Assembly (NCBI GenBank): GCA_900554625.1
Contig: USHP01000143.1
Span: 1 to 5,590 of the forward strand
Reading direction: 5' to 3'
DNA length: 5,590 bases
DNA from: an uncultured Eubacteriales bacterium
GTDB taxonomy: Bacteria; Bacillota; Clostridia; Oscillospirales; Oscillospiraceae
Below the pieces are notes generated by a model, which was not told where the DNA came from, ran no database searches, and was given only the letters and a program-made list of their open reading frames with translations. The position numbers were made by a program, and so were the translations under genes. Each line of letters opens with the position of its first letter. The first letter of the stretch is position 1. Below, piece after piece: positions 1-5,590 of the stretch.

Positions 1-3000
1 GCCCAAGAGCCATCAGAGCAGGTATCGGAGCCCACTCCCCCAGAAACTGAGCCTTCATTGGAAACTGAGCCTGCATCGGAGCCTGCATCAGAAACCGAAC
101 CATCGTCTGCTGAGCCAGATATGCCATTGGAACAACCCGCTGCTTCCCCCATTTCAATTGCGGAGGCTATTGCCGAATCCAGCAACGGCCTGCCGATGTT
201 AATTCAGGGAACTGTTATTTTTTCCGCGGACACTTATATGGTCGTAGAAGATGACACAGGCGGCATGGTAATTTCATTTGAAAACGCTAAATCCTTGACA
301 CCCGGAAATTACATTCAGGTGCTCGTACAGTTCAACGGAACGTTTACTGCACTCTCTTGTGAGAGCATCGGCACCGCTCCCCTGCCCTCGACTGAAGTTT
401 CCCTTTCTGACGTTCCAGAAAACAGACATGTTTCAGTAACGCAAGCCACCATAGGAGATGGTGTCCTTACACAAGATAGCGCGTCTGTCCCTTTGGCAAC
501 CCCTGTTCCCCAAGACATCTTTCCGGAGGATACGGTAAACGCATCCGGAGTTGTCATCAAAGGGCAATTTTACGCAGATGAAATCACAAAAGTATCTTTT
601 GAACCAGAGCCCGATGACATCTGGACAGCCTGGTACCCTGTTGATTATTCGCAGATCCATTCAGGCGATACCGTAATCATTACCGTAACTTCCGGGAACG
701 AGATCCGGGCATTGGATGTGGAAGAAGAAACTTTGACTGCAACTTCCGTACATTCTTCCTCTGATACAATAGAATGCCCTGAAACCGTTGATGCTTTTAC
801 CATTGCAATGACCGGTGATACAATGGCTTTTCAGTGTGCATCCGGCTGGTTATCCTGCGATGACATTCGTCACGGGTTAAGCATTACAAACGACTCTGAG
901 TGTCAATGGAAAGTGGAAGAAAATTATCTGCTCCACACCATCAGCAATCGATATTTGATTATCTCCCAAGACGGAACATGGGAAATGCTTTTGGATCACC
1001 AGTCAGAAGCTTCCGATCAGATTCTTCATTTTTGGCGGGCAACTCCCGATTCTGACCAAAATGATGAATTATTAGAAGGAGAAGTTCAGCCATACTTTGG
1101 CCTTTTGCACGCCCATTCCACCATATCCGACGGAACATCCAGCGTCAAGGATATGTTTGAAGCCGCCAGTCAAGTAGAAGGTTTGGATTTTTACGCAGTC
1201 ACAGACCATAGTAACTCTCTGGATCAGGCAAACAGCGGAGCCATTGACGCAAACGGTTCGGAAATCAGCTTCGAATGGAAAAGCGGCAAAGACGCAGCTG
1301 CCGCTGTAAGCAATGATACGTTTCTGGGATTGTATGGATATGAGATATCCTGGGGAAATGACCGCTTGCTGGGGCACATTTCAACACTTGGAACTCCAGG
1401 ATGGACTACATCTGAGCAGGCTGTGACCTTGGAAGACTATTTTTCCGCACTGTCTTCTGTTCCCGGAGCAATCAGTCAATTTAACCATCCTGGTTCCTCC
1501 TTTGGAAATTTCGGAAATTTTGGCAATTATCAAACCCAGTATGATACTGTGATGCAGTTAATCGAAGTTGGCGACCAAGTGAACTTTGATGGGTATGAAT
1601 ATTATATTAAGGCATTGGACAACGGCTGGCATCTGGCTCCTTCCTGCAATCAGAATAATCACAATGCATCTATTAATGTTCAAAATGCGAGAACCGCCGT
1701 ACTATGTGATCAACTGACGGAAGACAGCCTTTTTCAGGCCATCCGGAATCACCAAGTATATGCAACACAAGACCCAGATCTATCTATAACGTACAGATTA
1801 AACGGTTCCCTCATGGGTTCGACAATTCATGAAGCCGGAACCTTGCAGGCAGAAATTATTGTATCCGATCCCACCGATTCGTCTATCGGCTTGGTTGAAG
1901 TCATATCTGATGGCGGCGCTGTGGTTGCCTCTCAAACTGTCGGCACCGCAAAGGAATGTATCTCTTTGCAAATCCCTGGTGGATATCACTATTATTTTCT
2001 CAAAATTACGCAGCCGGATCAGCAGCTGGCTGTCACTGCACCTGTATGGGTAGAAGATTATTCTGATATCCAGATCGATAGTTTCCTATCAGACGTAGAA
2101 AAACCAGAACAAGGACAAACTGTAACGCTGACGCTGTCCCTTTACAACCAGGAAGCATTTGACTTTACGATTGATACGATCCGCATCTATGCAGAAGACT
2201 CCTTGATCGAGGAGGATTCCAAACCGCACCGTGTGGAAGCAGCAAAAAAATACACCCATGACGTTCCTTTTACATGGAAGCAAGAAGGAATTGTGCACCT
2301 GCGAGCAGTAGTCACAGGCAATATCAACGGTGTTCCGCGAACTCTGGAAAAAGCTTTGTCGCTGACCTTTGGGCCAAAAGCAGAATCGGTCACTTACAGC
2401 CCCATTTCAGAGGTTCGAAACGGTTTCATCGGAGATGTGTATAAAGTAAAAGGTTACATTACCGCCGGAAATGCAAACGTGAACACTACGTTTGCAGATG
2501 GTATGTACCTTCAGGACAATTCCGGGGGCATTGCAATATCCGGTATTTCAAAAAATGGTATTCAGATTGGCTGTCCCATGGAAGTAGTTGGCGTTCTCAG
2601 GGACTCCGGCAATCAGCTGTATCTGGAAGTTACGGATTATATGCTTCCGGCTGAGGAATTCTCCCGCTTTGTTCCCCGGACACTTGCCGCAAAGCTGGCT
2701 ATGAATTATTCCGTCCATGGCGGTGAACTGCTGCAAGTAGAAGGAACCGTTGTATCTGTTATCAAAACATCCGACGGCAAAGGCATTTCTCGTTTGACCA
2801 TCAAAGACATGCAGGGTGATCAGGCTGTCATTTTGATTGAGTCCAATATCAAGTCCGGCAGCACCGGCCGAAATGAACTGGCCTCGGAAATCAAGCCAGG
2901 GCGAACCATACGAGCCATGGGTATCTGTTACCTGGATGACTCGGGAGCCTGTGTACTGCGTGTAAGAAATTGCGACGAAGTAACGTATATTCCGCCAAGA

Positions 3001-3066
3001 GCAGATCCCACCAATCCAAAGACAGGTGACTGGCTGGCACTTATTTTGTCCAAAATAAAGCAATAA
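1..3066 (+). CDS. Modular surface protein with CehA/McbA-type PHP metallohydrolase domain (5' partial)
   Basis: The frame is open from base 1 to a TAA at 3064-3066, so the start and any signal peptide lie upstream; 1021 residues are visible and numbered from base 1. Domains in order: Glu/Pro/Ser/Thr-rich linker (1-50); OB-fold-like domain (about 51-199); unassigned beta-rich domain (about 208-358); PHP metallohydrolase domain (about 361-600); beta-sandwich (about 601-687); CARDB-like Ig-fold (about 690-792); two OB-fold-like domains (about 801-884 and 890-996); NPKTG motif at 1005-1009. PHP metal-ligand motifs seen are HAH (H370, H372), SDG (D377), TDH (H403), GYEIS (E448), GH (H459), NHP (H496) and NNH (H554). 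Members of this family are metal-dependent hydrolases, usually phosphoesterases; the substrate here is unknown. The low-complexity linker and sortase-like end imply export and wall attachment. N552 sits where I expect an Asp ligand, so activity is uncertain. The gene converges on spoIIIAH and shares its terminator. Confidence 0.85.
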   Translation, partial: AQEPSEQVSEPTPPETEPSLETEPASEPASETEPSSAEPDMPLEQPAASPISIAEAIAESSNGLPMLIQGTVIFSADTYMVVEDDTGGMVISFENAKSLTPGNYIQVLVQFNGTFTALSCESIGTAPLPSTEVSLSDVPENRHVSVTQATIGDGVLTQDSASVPLATPVPQDIFPEDTVNASGVVIKGQFYADEITKVSFEPEPDDIWTAWYPVDYSQIHSGDTVIITVTSGNEIRALDVEEETLTATSVHSSSDTIECPETVDAFTIAMTGDTMAFQCASGWLSCDDIRHGLSITNDSECQWKVEENYLLHTISNRYLIISQDGTWEMLLDHQSEASDQILHFWRATPDSDQNDELLEGEVQPYFGLLHAHSTISDGTSSVKDMFEAASQVEGLDFYAVTDHSNSLDQANSGAIDANGSEISFEWKSGKDAAAAVSNDTFLGLYGYEISWGNDRLLGHISTLGTPGWTTSEQAVTLEDYFSALSSVPGAISQFNHPGSSFGNFGNFGNYQTQYDTVMQLIEVGDQVNFDGYEYYIKALDNGWHLAPSCNQNNHNASINVQNARTAVLCDQLTEDSLFQAIRNHQVYATQDPDLSITYRLNGSLMGSTIHEAGTLQAEIIVSDPTDSSIGLVEVISDGGAVVASQTVGTAKECISLQIPGGYHYYFLKITQPDQQLAVTAPVWVEDYSDIQIDSFLSDVEKPEQGQTVTLTLSLYNQEAFDFTIDTIRIYAEDSLIEEDSKPHRVEAAKKYTHDVPFTWKQEGIVHLRAVVTGNINGVPRTLEKALSLTFGPKAESVTYSPISEVRNGFIGDVYKVKGYITAGNANVNTTFADGMYLQDNSGGIAISGISKNGIQIGCPMEVVGVLRDSGNQLYLEVTDYMLPAEEFSRFVPRTLAAKLAMNYSVHGGELLQVEGTVVSVIKTSDGKGISRLTIKDMQGDQAVILIESNIKSGSTGRNELASEIKPGRTIRAMGICYLDDSGACVLRVRNCDEVTYIPPRADPTNPKTGDWLALILSKIKQ
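43..102 (+). repeat. Degenerate 18-nt tandem repeat coding for a Glu/Thr/Pro-rich linker
   Basis: Bases 43-60 and 61-78 are two copies of an 18-nt unit that differ at two positions. A shorter version and a further ETEPSS copy follow. The encoded pattern is ETEPSL, ETEPAS, EPAS, ETEPSS, inside an acidic, proline-rich stretch covering visible residues 1-50. Such linkers are typical of exported Gram-positive proteins, sitting between the signal peptide and the first folded domain. Slippage could change the copy number. Confidence 0.75.
1501..1527 (+). repeat. Three tandem FGN codon triplets in the PHP domain
   Basis: Three consecutive 9-nt units each encode Phe-Gly-Asn (residues 501-509), just after the NHP metal-ligand motif at 495-497. 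The copies differ only at third codon positions. This makes a Gly/Asn-rich loop close to the expected active site. It may be a natural family loop or a small slippage expansion; the sequence alone does not decide. Confidence 0.8.
3013..3063 (+). other. NPKTG sortase-like motif with a very short hydrophobic tail
   Basis: The last 17 residues are NPKTGD, a run of six hydrophobic residues (WLALIL) and SKIKQ with two lysines. The order (pentapeptide motif, hydrophobic stretch, positive tail) is that of an LPXTG-type cell-wall sorting signal, and NPKTG-like variants occur in clostridial surface proteins. A usual sorting signal has about 15-20 hydrophobic residues, so this one is stunted. Neither other forward frame extends it, and the stop is four bases from the terminator stem. 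It may be a degenerate or non-functional signal. Confidence 0.5.
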
Positions 3067-3070
3067 CAAA

Positions 3071-3108
3071 AGTTACCGGAAGCCCATAGGCTTCCGGTAA
3101 CTGCTTTT
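3071..3108. terminator. Shared intrinsic terminator between convergent genes
   Basis: A perfect 14-bp inverted repeat (3071-3084 paired with 3089-3102) encloses the loop CATA. On the plus strand it is followed by GC and five T (3105-3109). On the minus strand the hairpin is followed by a T-rich run (TTTGTTATTG), weaker but plausible. The stem starts 4 nt after the surface-protein stop and lies about 15 nt past the spoIIIAH stop, so it probably terminates both transcripts, more strongly in the plus direction. It fills most of the 51-nt gap at 3067-3117, where no other feature is seen. Confidence 0.9.
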
Positions 3109-3117
3109 TATGGAAAA

Positions 3118-3675
3118 TCACTGTACCTCTACTACCCGGATGTCATCTAGGGAGTACGACGACTGGGACATGACGATATCCGCAATTACGGCCACATCTT
3201 CCTGCTGCAGCCCGCCTTCCGGCGAAGATACTGCAACCGAAATTCCTTCACCCGACATGTAAGCAACACAGTCTGTATAACCTTTGGCAATGATCAGGCT
3301 TTCAATCTGTGCCTCACTCAGTGCGGTCTGGACAATTTCCTCCAATTCCATGGCTGATTCCACTTCCTTGGAGCTATCGGTCCCGCTGTAGGCCATCGCT
3401 TCCTGTAGAAGATTTACCGCACTGTCCCGTGCCTGCTGACGTGACAGGCGAACCGCTGCGAAATAGTCTGTGGCCGTTGTCTGAACATCTGAGGAAACCG
3501 CTTCCATATCTTCACTGAGAATCAGCGCATCATCAGACATCACCTTTTCCACATCCACAGTGTCCATCAGGCCAGCAGCTGTAGATTCCTCCGTATAGAG
3601 CCAGTTGACGTAAATTCCTGCACATACCGTGACCAGCACCGCCGCTGCTACCAGATTTTTCTTCCATACCTTCAT
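3118..3675 (-). CDS. spoIIIAH: Stage III sporulation protein AH, SpoIIQ partner in the forespore channel
   Basis: The product is 185 residues. One N-terminal membrane segment (about 8-27) follows a basic MKVWKK start, then a linker and a C-terminal domain facing the intermembrane space. Family hallmarks seen are YFAAVRLSRQQARD (71-84), which begins a long helix, KGYTDCVAYMSGEGISVAV (131-149) and a final SLDDIRVVEV (175-184). The C-terminal domain is of the YscJ/FliF-like ring-building type. SpoIIIAH in the mother-cell membrane binds SpoIIQ in the forespore membrane to form the channel needed for late forespore gene expression. The start at 3675 is chosen because a GGAGGT lies 6 nt upstream; an in-frame ATG at 3693 would overlap the spoIIIAG stop as ATGA but has no ribosome binding site. 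It is a little shorter than the Bacillus subtilis protein (about 218 residues). It is the last operon gene and is followed by a hairpin. Confidence 0.95.
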   Translation of the reverse strand: MKVWKKNLVAAAVLVTVCAGIYVNWLYTEESTAAGLMDTVDVEKVMSDDALILSEDMEAVSSDVQTTATDYFAAVRLSRQQARDSAVNLLQEAMAYSGTDSSKEVESAMELEEIVQTALSEAQIESLIIAKGYTDCVAYMSGEGISVAVSSPEGGLQQEDVAVIADIVMSQSSYSLDDIRVVEVQ

Positions 3676-3681
3676 AAAAAT

Positions 3682-3687
3682 ACCTCC
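3682..3687 (-). promoter_or_regulatory. Ribosome binding site of spoIIIAH
   Basis: On the minus strand this reads GGAGGT, with a 6-nt spacer (ATTTTT) before the ATG at 3675-3673. It lies downstream of the alternative ATG at 3693, so it decides the start in favour of MKVWKK. Confidence 0.88.
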
Positions 3688-3689
3688 AT

Positions 3690-4190
3690 TCATTTCATTT
3701 TCAAAACCGTAATACAGTCAGAGCGCAGACCCGTGACACTCATGACAGCCTCCACAATGGAAAGCCGAATATTTGCATTGTCCGCACCTTGACACAGGAC
3801 AATAGCCCCCTGATACGTTGGTGGGTTGATCTGGCGGATCAATCCCGTTTCTCCCCGATCGTTTCCGCTTACCAGTACTGTTTGCCGATGTGTATCCGTA
3901 TTTCCATCGGAAACCGATGTATCTTCATCTGTCTGGTAAAGTGTCTGCTGTCCCTTGGATTGGGTCAGCATCACCTCTACCTTTCCTGCGCCCTCCAAAT
4001 GACTAAGCAGCTGGGCCAAAGTATCTTGCAGCTGTGGTTCTATCTGCTCTATAATCGGCGTGGTCTGCTCAGGGGGAGATTCCTGTTCCGGCAATGCCAT
4101 CAGAAATAATCCCACCGCCAGCACCAACAGTACATAGCGGTATTTCTTCATAAACACAGCAACAGTCTCTTTTCCCTTTAACCAGTCCAT
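3690..4190 (-). CDS. spoIIIAG: Stage III sporulation protein AG, channel ring component
   Basis: The product is 166 residues: a short cytoplasmic N-terminus with basic residues (MKKYR at 14-18), one membrane segment (about 17-33), a linker, then a ring-building domain. The fold's first helix and strand are seen at LLSHLEGAGKVEVML (61-75). A polar insertion (about 77-112) probably corresponds to the beta-triangle of the family. The conserved end runs YQGAIVLCQGADNANIRLSI (126-145), then VEAVMSVTGL (146-155) and ITVLKMK (160-166). Bacillus SpoIIIAG forms a large oligomeric ring in the intermembrane space as part of the SpoIIIA-SpoIIQ complex; the same role is inferred here. It is shorter than Bacillus subtilis SpoIIIAG (about 229 residues), mostly in the linker and insertion. 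The start overlaps the end of spoIIIAF by 13 nt and has AAAGGAG 8 nt upstream, suggesting translational coupling. Confidence 0.93.
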   Translation of the reverse strand: MDWLKGKETVAVFMKKYRYVLLVLAVGLFLMALPEQESPPEQTTPIIEQIEPQLQDTLAQLLSHLEGAGKVEVMLTQSKGQQTLYQTDEDTSVSDGNTDTHRQTVLVSGNDRGETGLIRQINPPTYQGAIVLCQGADNANIRLSIVEAVMSVTGLRSDCITVLKMK

Positions 4191-4651
4191 ACCTGATTCT
4201 CCTTTGCAATGCCCAAATCCGTTTCCAAAATGGACTCCAGTTTCTTCCTGTTGTAAGGAGAAACTTGACCGCTGATTACCACGGATAAAGGCTTCGGCAG
4301 TTCTTCTTCGCTGATGGTAACATCAGCAGTGATAGATGCATCCAGCTCAGCGGCTTTGTCCAAGATATATGCTTCCGATTTCTCTTTTATGAGTTCCGCC
4401 ATTGCCTGGTTGGCCATATTTTCTCCCAGGGCTGCTGTCTGCTCCGCATTAGATTCGAAGTTGAAAGATTCTTCCAAAATATTCGACAAATCCACCCCAG
4501 TAATTGGCTTTAACACGGTAAACGCCAAAAAGATTCCGCAAAGGATTCGCAGCAGATCTTTGGATTTTCCTTGATGGAAGATACTGGATAGCACTCCGCA
4601 AAGCAGAGCTGCCGCGACGACACTGAAAATATATTGCCGAATGCCATCCAT
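4178..4651 (-). CDS. spoIIIAF: Stage III sporulation protein AF
   Basis: The product is 157 residues. Two N-terminal membrane segments (about 7-25 and 33-50) are separated by a short charged turn (HQGKSKD), with the family-like motif FTVLKPITGVDL at 44-55. An amphipathic, probably helical stretch (about 68-103) leads to a small alpha/beta domain (about 104-157) with a strand ADVTI, a strand LSVVISG and the helix-forming SPYNRKKLESILETDLGI. This matches SpoIIIAF, whose C-terminal domain has the ring-building fold shared with SpoIIIAG and SpoIIIAH. It is part of the mother-cell side of the channel complex. The start at 4651 overlaps the spoIIIAE stop by one base (TAATG) and has AAGGGGGT 6 nt upstream. 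An upstream in-frame ATG at 4702 is inside spoIIIAE and gives an uncharacteristic polar N-terminus. The protein is shorter than the Bacillus one (about 206 residues). Identification rests on the two-segment topology, C-terminal fold and gene order. Confidence 0.88.
   Translation of the reverse strand: MDGIRQYIFSVVAAALLCGVLSSIFHQGKSKDLLRILCGIFLAFTVLKPITGVDLSNILEESFNFESNAEQTAALGENMANQAMAELIKEKSEAYILDKAAELDASITADVTISEEELPKPLSVVISGQVSPYNRKKLESILETDLGIAKENQVWTG
4199..4205 (-). promoter_or_regulatory. Ribosome binding site of spoIIIAG inside spoIIIAF
   Basis: On the minus strand this reads AAAGGAG, 8 nt before the ATG at 4190-4188. It lies inside the last codons of spoIIIAF and supports the chosen start and the 13-nt gene overlap. 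Confidence 0.8.
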
Positions 4652-5590
4652 TATCCCACCCCCTTCATAAAGCAGACGGTACTGATCAGCAGCAGAAGGC
4701 AAGTAGCGCCTGTCATCGCCAGCAGCAGACCCATAGCAGAGGCAAAGTCCTCAATGAGTCCCGTTATCCTTCCAGATCCAAAAATTGCACAGATGGATGC
4801 AGTGGCTTTCAGCATCAGATAATGGAGCCCGATGCGCAAAAACGGCTCTAAAAAAACTGCCAGCACTGCCAAAATCCCGTAGATGCCCGCAGCGTTTTTC
4901 ATGACGCCGGCACTGACCAGTACCGCTTCTGACGCATCTGACAAAATTCCGCCCACAACCGGCACCACAGAAGAAATCGTCACCTTTGTTGCCTTCAAAG
5001 CCGCAGCATCCGTGGTGCCGCTGACCACTCCTGTGATGCTCATATAGGTAGTGAACACCGTCAACAAGGTTTTCAGGCACCAGCTCATGGAGTTTTTGAT
5101 AAAATCCCGCATCCTTTTCAGGACATTCTCCCCCACAGCACTGTTTGCCACGGCCAACACCAGGAAAAGGTAAGCCATCGGAAGCAGCAATCTGGAAATC
5201 AGGCTGCCCAAGACTGCATCAAAAACTGTTGTCCCGGTATAGAGCGCCGCAGAGGAAGTAACGCCGCCCTGAGCCGCCAACGCAGCCGTCATAATCGGAA
5301 ACAAGAGTTTCCCGTAGTCGCTTAGCAGCAGAACCGTTTCCGATCCAAGATGAATCATGGAATTGGTGCGCAGCATCAGCGTTCCTCCCACTGTAATACA
5401 GCCTACCAGGTTGGCAGCAGATTGACTGCCTTCTTGGAAAGAACCCAACAGGGAGACCAGCATTACCGCCGCAATGACCCCCAGACTGGCTGCGCAGGCT
5501 TCCTTGATATCCGGGCGCAGAGCCAATAGCGAGGACTGAACCAATTCCCAAAAACCATCGGAAAAAGACGTTGTATTTTCCGGCATTCTG
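4651..5590 (-). CDS. spoIIIAE: Stage III sporulation protein AE, polytopic channel protein (5' partial)
   Basis: The frame is open to the right edge. An in-frame ATG at 5586 is not taken as the start, because Bacillus subtilis SpoIIIAE is about 399 residues and only about 312 are visible, so roughly 80-90 residues including the signal sequence probably lie outside. Numbered from the Met at 5586, hydrophobic segments lie at about 31-50, 57-72, 93-106, 130-148, 167-189, 203-229, 233-250, 254-270 and 283-307, a polytopic protein. Typical SpoIIIAE stretches are LRPDIKEACAASLGVI (23-38), ISRLLLPMAYLFLVLAV (130-146), the glycine/serine-rich VSGTTDAAALKATKVTISS (188-206) with VVPVVGGILSDASEAVL (207-223), and a final LIEDFASAMGLLLAMTG (277-293). 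In the mother-cell membrane SpoIIIAE belongs to the SpoIIIA complex and is often proposed as its permease-like member. The stop codon shares one base with the spoIIIAF start (TAATG). Confidence 0.94.
   Translation of the reverse strand, partial: RMPENTTSFSDGFWELVQSSLLALRPDIKEACAASLGVIAAVMLVSLLGSFQEGSQSAANLVGCITVGGTLMLRTNSMIHLGSETVLLLSDYGKLLFPIMTAALAAQGGVTSSAALYTGTTVFDAVLGSLISRLLLPMAYLFLVLAVANSAVGENVLKRMRDFIKNSMSWCLKTLLTVFTTYMSITGVVSGTTDAAALKATKVTISSVVPVVGGILSDASEAVLVSAGVMKNAAGIYGILAVLAVFLEPFLRIGLHYLMLKATASICAIFGSGRITGLIEDFASAMGLLLAMTGATCLLLLISTVCFMKGVG
4658..4665 (-). promoter_or_regulatory. Ribosome binding site of spoIIIAF
   Basis: On the minus strand this reads AAGGGGGT, a one-base variant of the AAGGAGGT consensus, with a 6-nt spacer (GGGATA) before the ATG at 4651-4649. 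It decides the spoIIIAF start against the ATG at 4702. Confidence 0.78.

Noticed and set aside
58..60. TTG as the start of the large plus-strand gene.
   Set aside because: The frame is open to base 1 with the same low-complexity composition, no ribosome binding site precedes it, and a signal peptide is missing, so the gene begins upstream of the window.
1329..1336. A perfect CATACAAT on the minus strand, like a sigma-E -10 element.
   Set aside because: It lies inside the conserved PHP coding region, has no well-spaced -35 element, and no minus-strand gene follows it. Chance occurrence is the simplest explanation.
2548..3069. A 173-codon open frame on the minus strand after spoIIIAH.
   Set aside because: It is antisense to the conserved C-terminal domains of the surface protein, its translation shows no family-like pattern, and the terminator hairpin separates it from spoIIIAH.
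3676..3693. Upstream ATG at 3693 as spoIIIAH start, overlapping the spoIIIAG stop.
   Set aside because: It has no ribosome binding site, while the ATG at 3675 has GGAGGT at ideal distance and gives the usual basic residues before the membrane segment.
4652..4702. ATG at 4702 as spoIIIAF start.
   Set aside because: It would overlap spoIIIAE by 52 nt and add a polar, uncharacteristic extension; the ATG at 4651 has its own ribosome binding site.
4651..5200. Possible internal sigma-E promoter within spoIIIAE for the last three genes.
   Set aside because: An internal promoter in the spoIIIA locus has been reported in Bacillus subtilis, but I found no convincing pair of -35 and -10 elements here by eye.
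5219..5551. A 110-codon minus-strand open frame overlapping spoIIIAE.
   Set aside because: It is an out-of-frame shadow of the hydrophobic spoIIIAE coding sequence and its product shows no recognisable pattern.

Overview
The window looks like chromosomal DNA from an endospore-forming member of the Clostridia (Firmicutes/Bacillota). The basis is the distal half of a spoIIIA sporulation operon on the minus strand, with strong AGGAGG-type ribosome binding sites and moderate base composition. The short SpoIIIAF and SpoIIIAG and the wording of their C-termini suggest a gut-type clostridium (Oscillospirales-like). That finer placement is inference.

Positions 1-3066 (+) hold the 3' part of a large gene that runs off the left edge, with 1021 residues visible. 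It encodes a modular surface protein: an acidic/proline-rich low-complexity linker, an OB-fold-like domain, a beta-rich domain I cannot name, a CehA/McbA-type PHP metallohydrolase domain with nearly all expected metal-ligand motifs, a post-PHP beta domain, a CARDB-like Ig-fold domain, two more OB-fold-like domains, and an NPKTG sortase-like motif with an unusually short hydrophobic tail.

Positions 3067-3117 are the intergenic gap between convergent genes. They contain a perfect 14-bp hairpin with a CATA loop that probably terminates transcription in both directions.

Positions 3118-5590 (-) hold, in transcription order, spoIIIAE (5' end beyond the right edge), spoIIIAF, spoIIIAG and spoIIIAH. 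They are closely packed: a 1-nt stop/start overlap, a 13-nt overlap and a 14-nt gap. Their products are mother-cell components of the SpoIIIA-SpoIIQ channel (feeding tube) that joins mother cell and engulfed forespore. SpoIIIAE is a polytopic membrane protein, SpoIIIAF and SpoIIIAG are membrane-anchored ring-building proteins, and SpoIIIAH is the mother-cell partner of forespore SpoIIQ. spoIIIAH is the last gene of the operon here.

I see no RNA gene, CRISPR array, insertion sequence or phage gene. The spoIIIA part is ordinary. The most unusual material is in the surface PHP protein: its domain architecture, an apparent Asp-to-Asn change at a metal-ligand position, and a stunted sorting signal. 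Nothing links that protein functionally to sporulation beyond being next to the operon.
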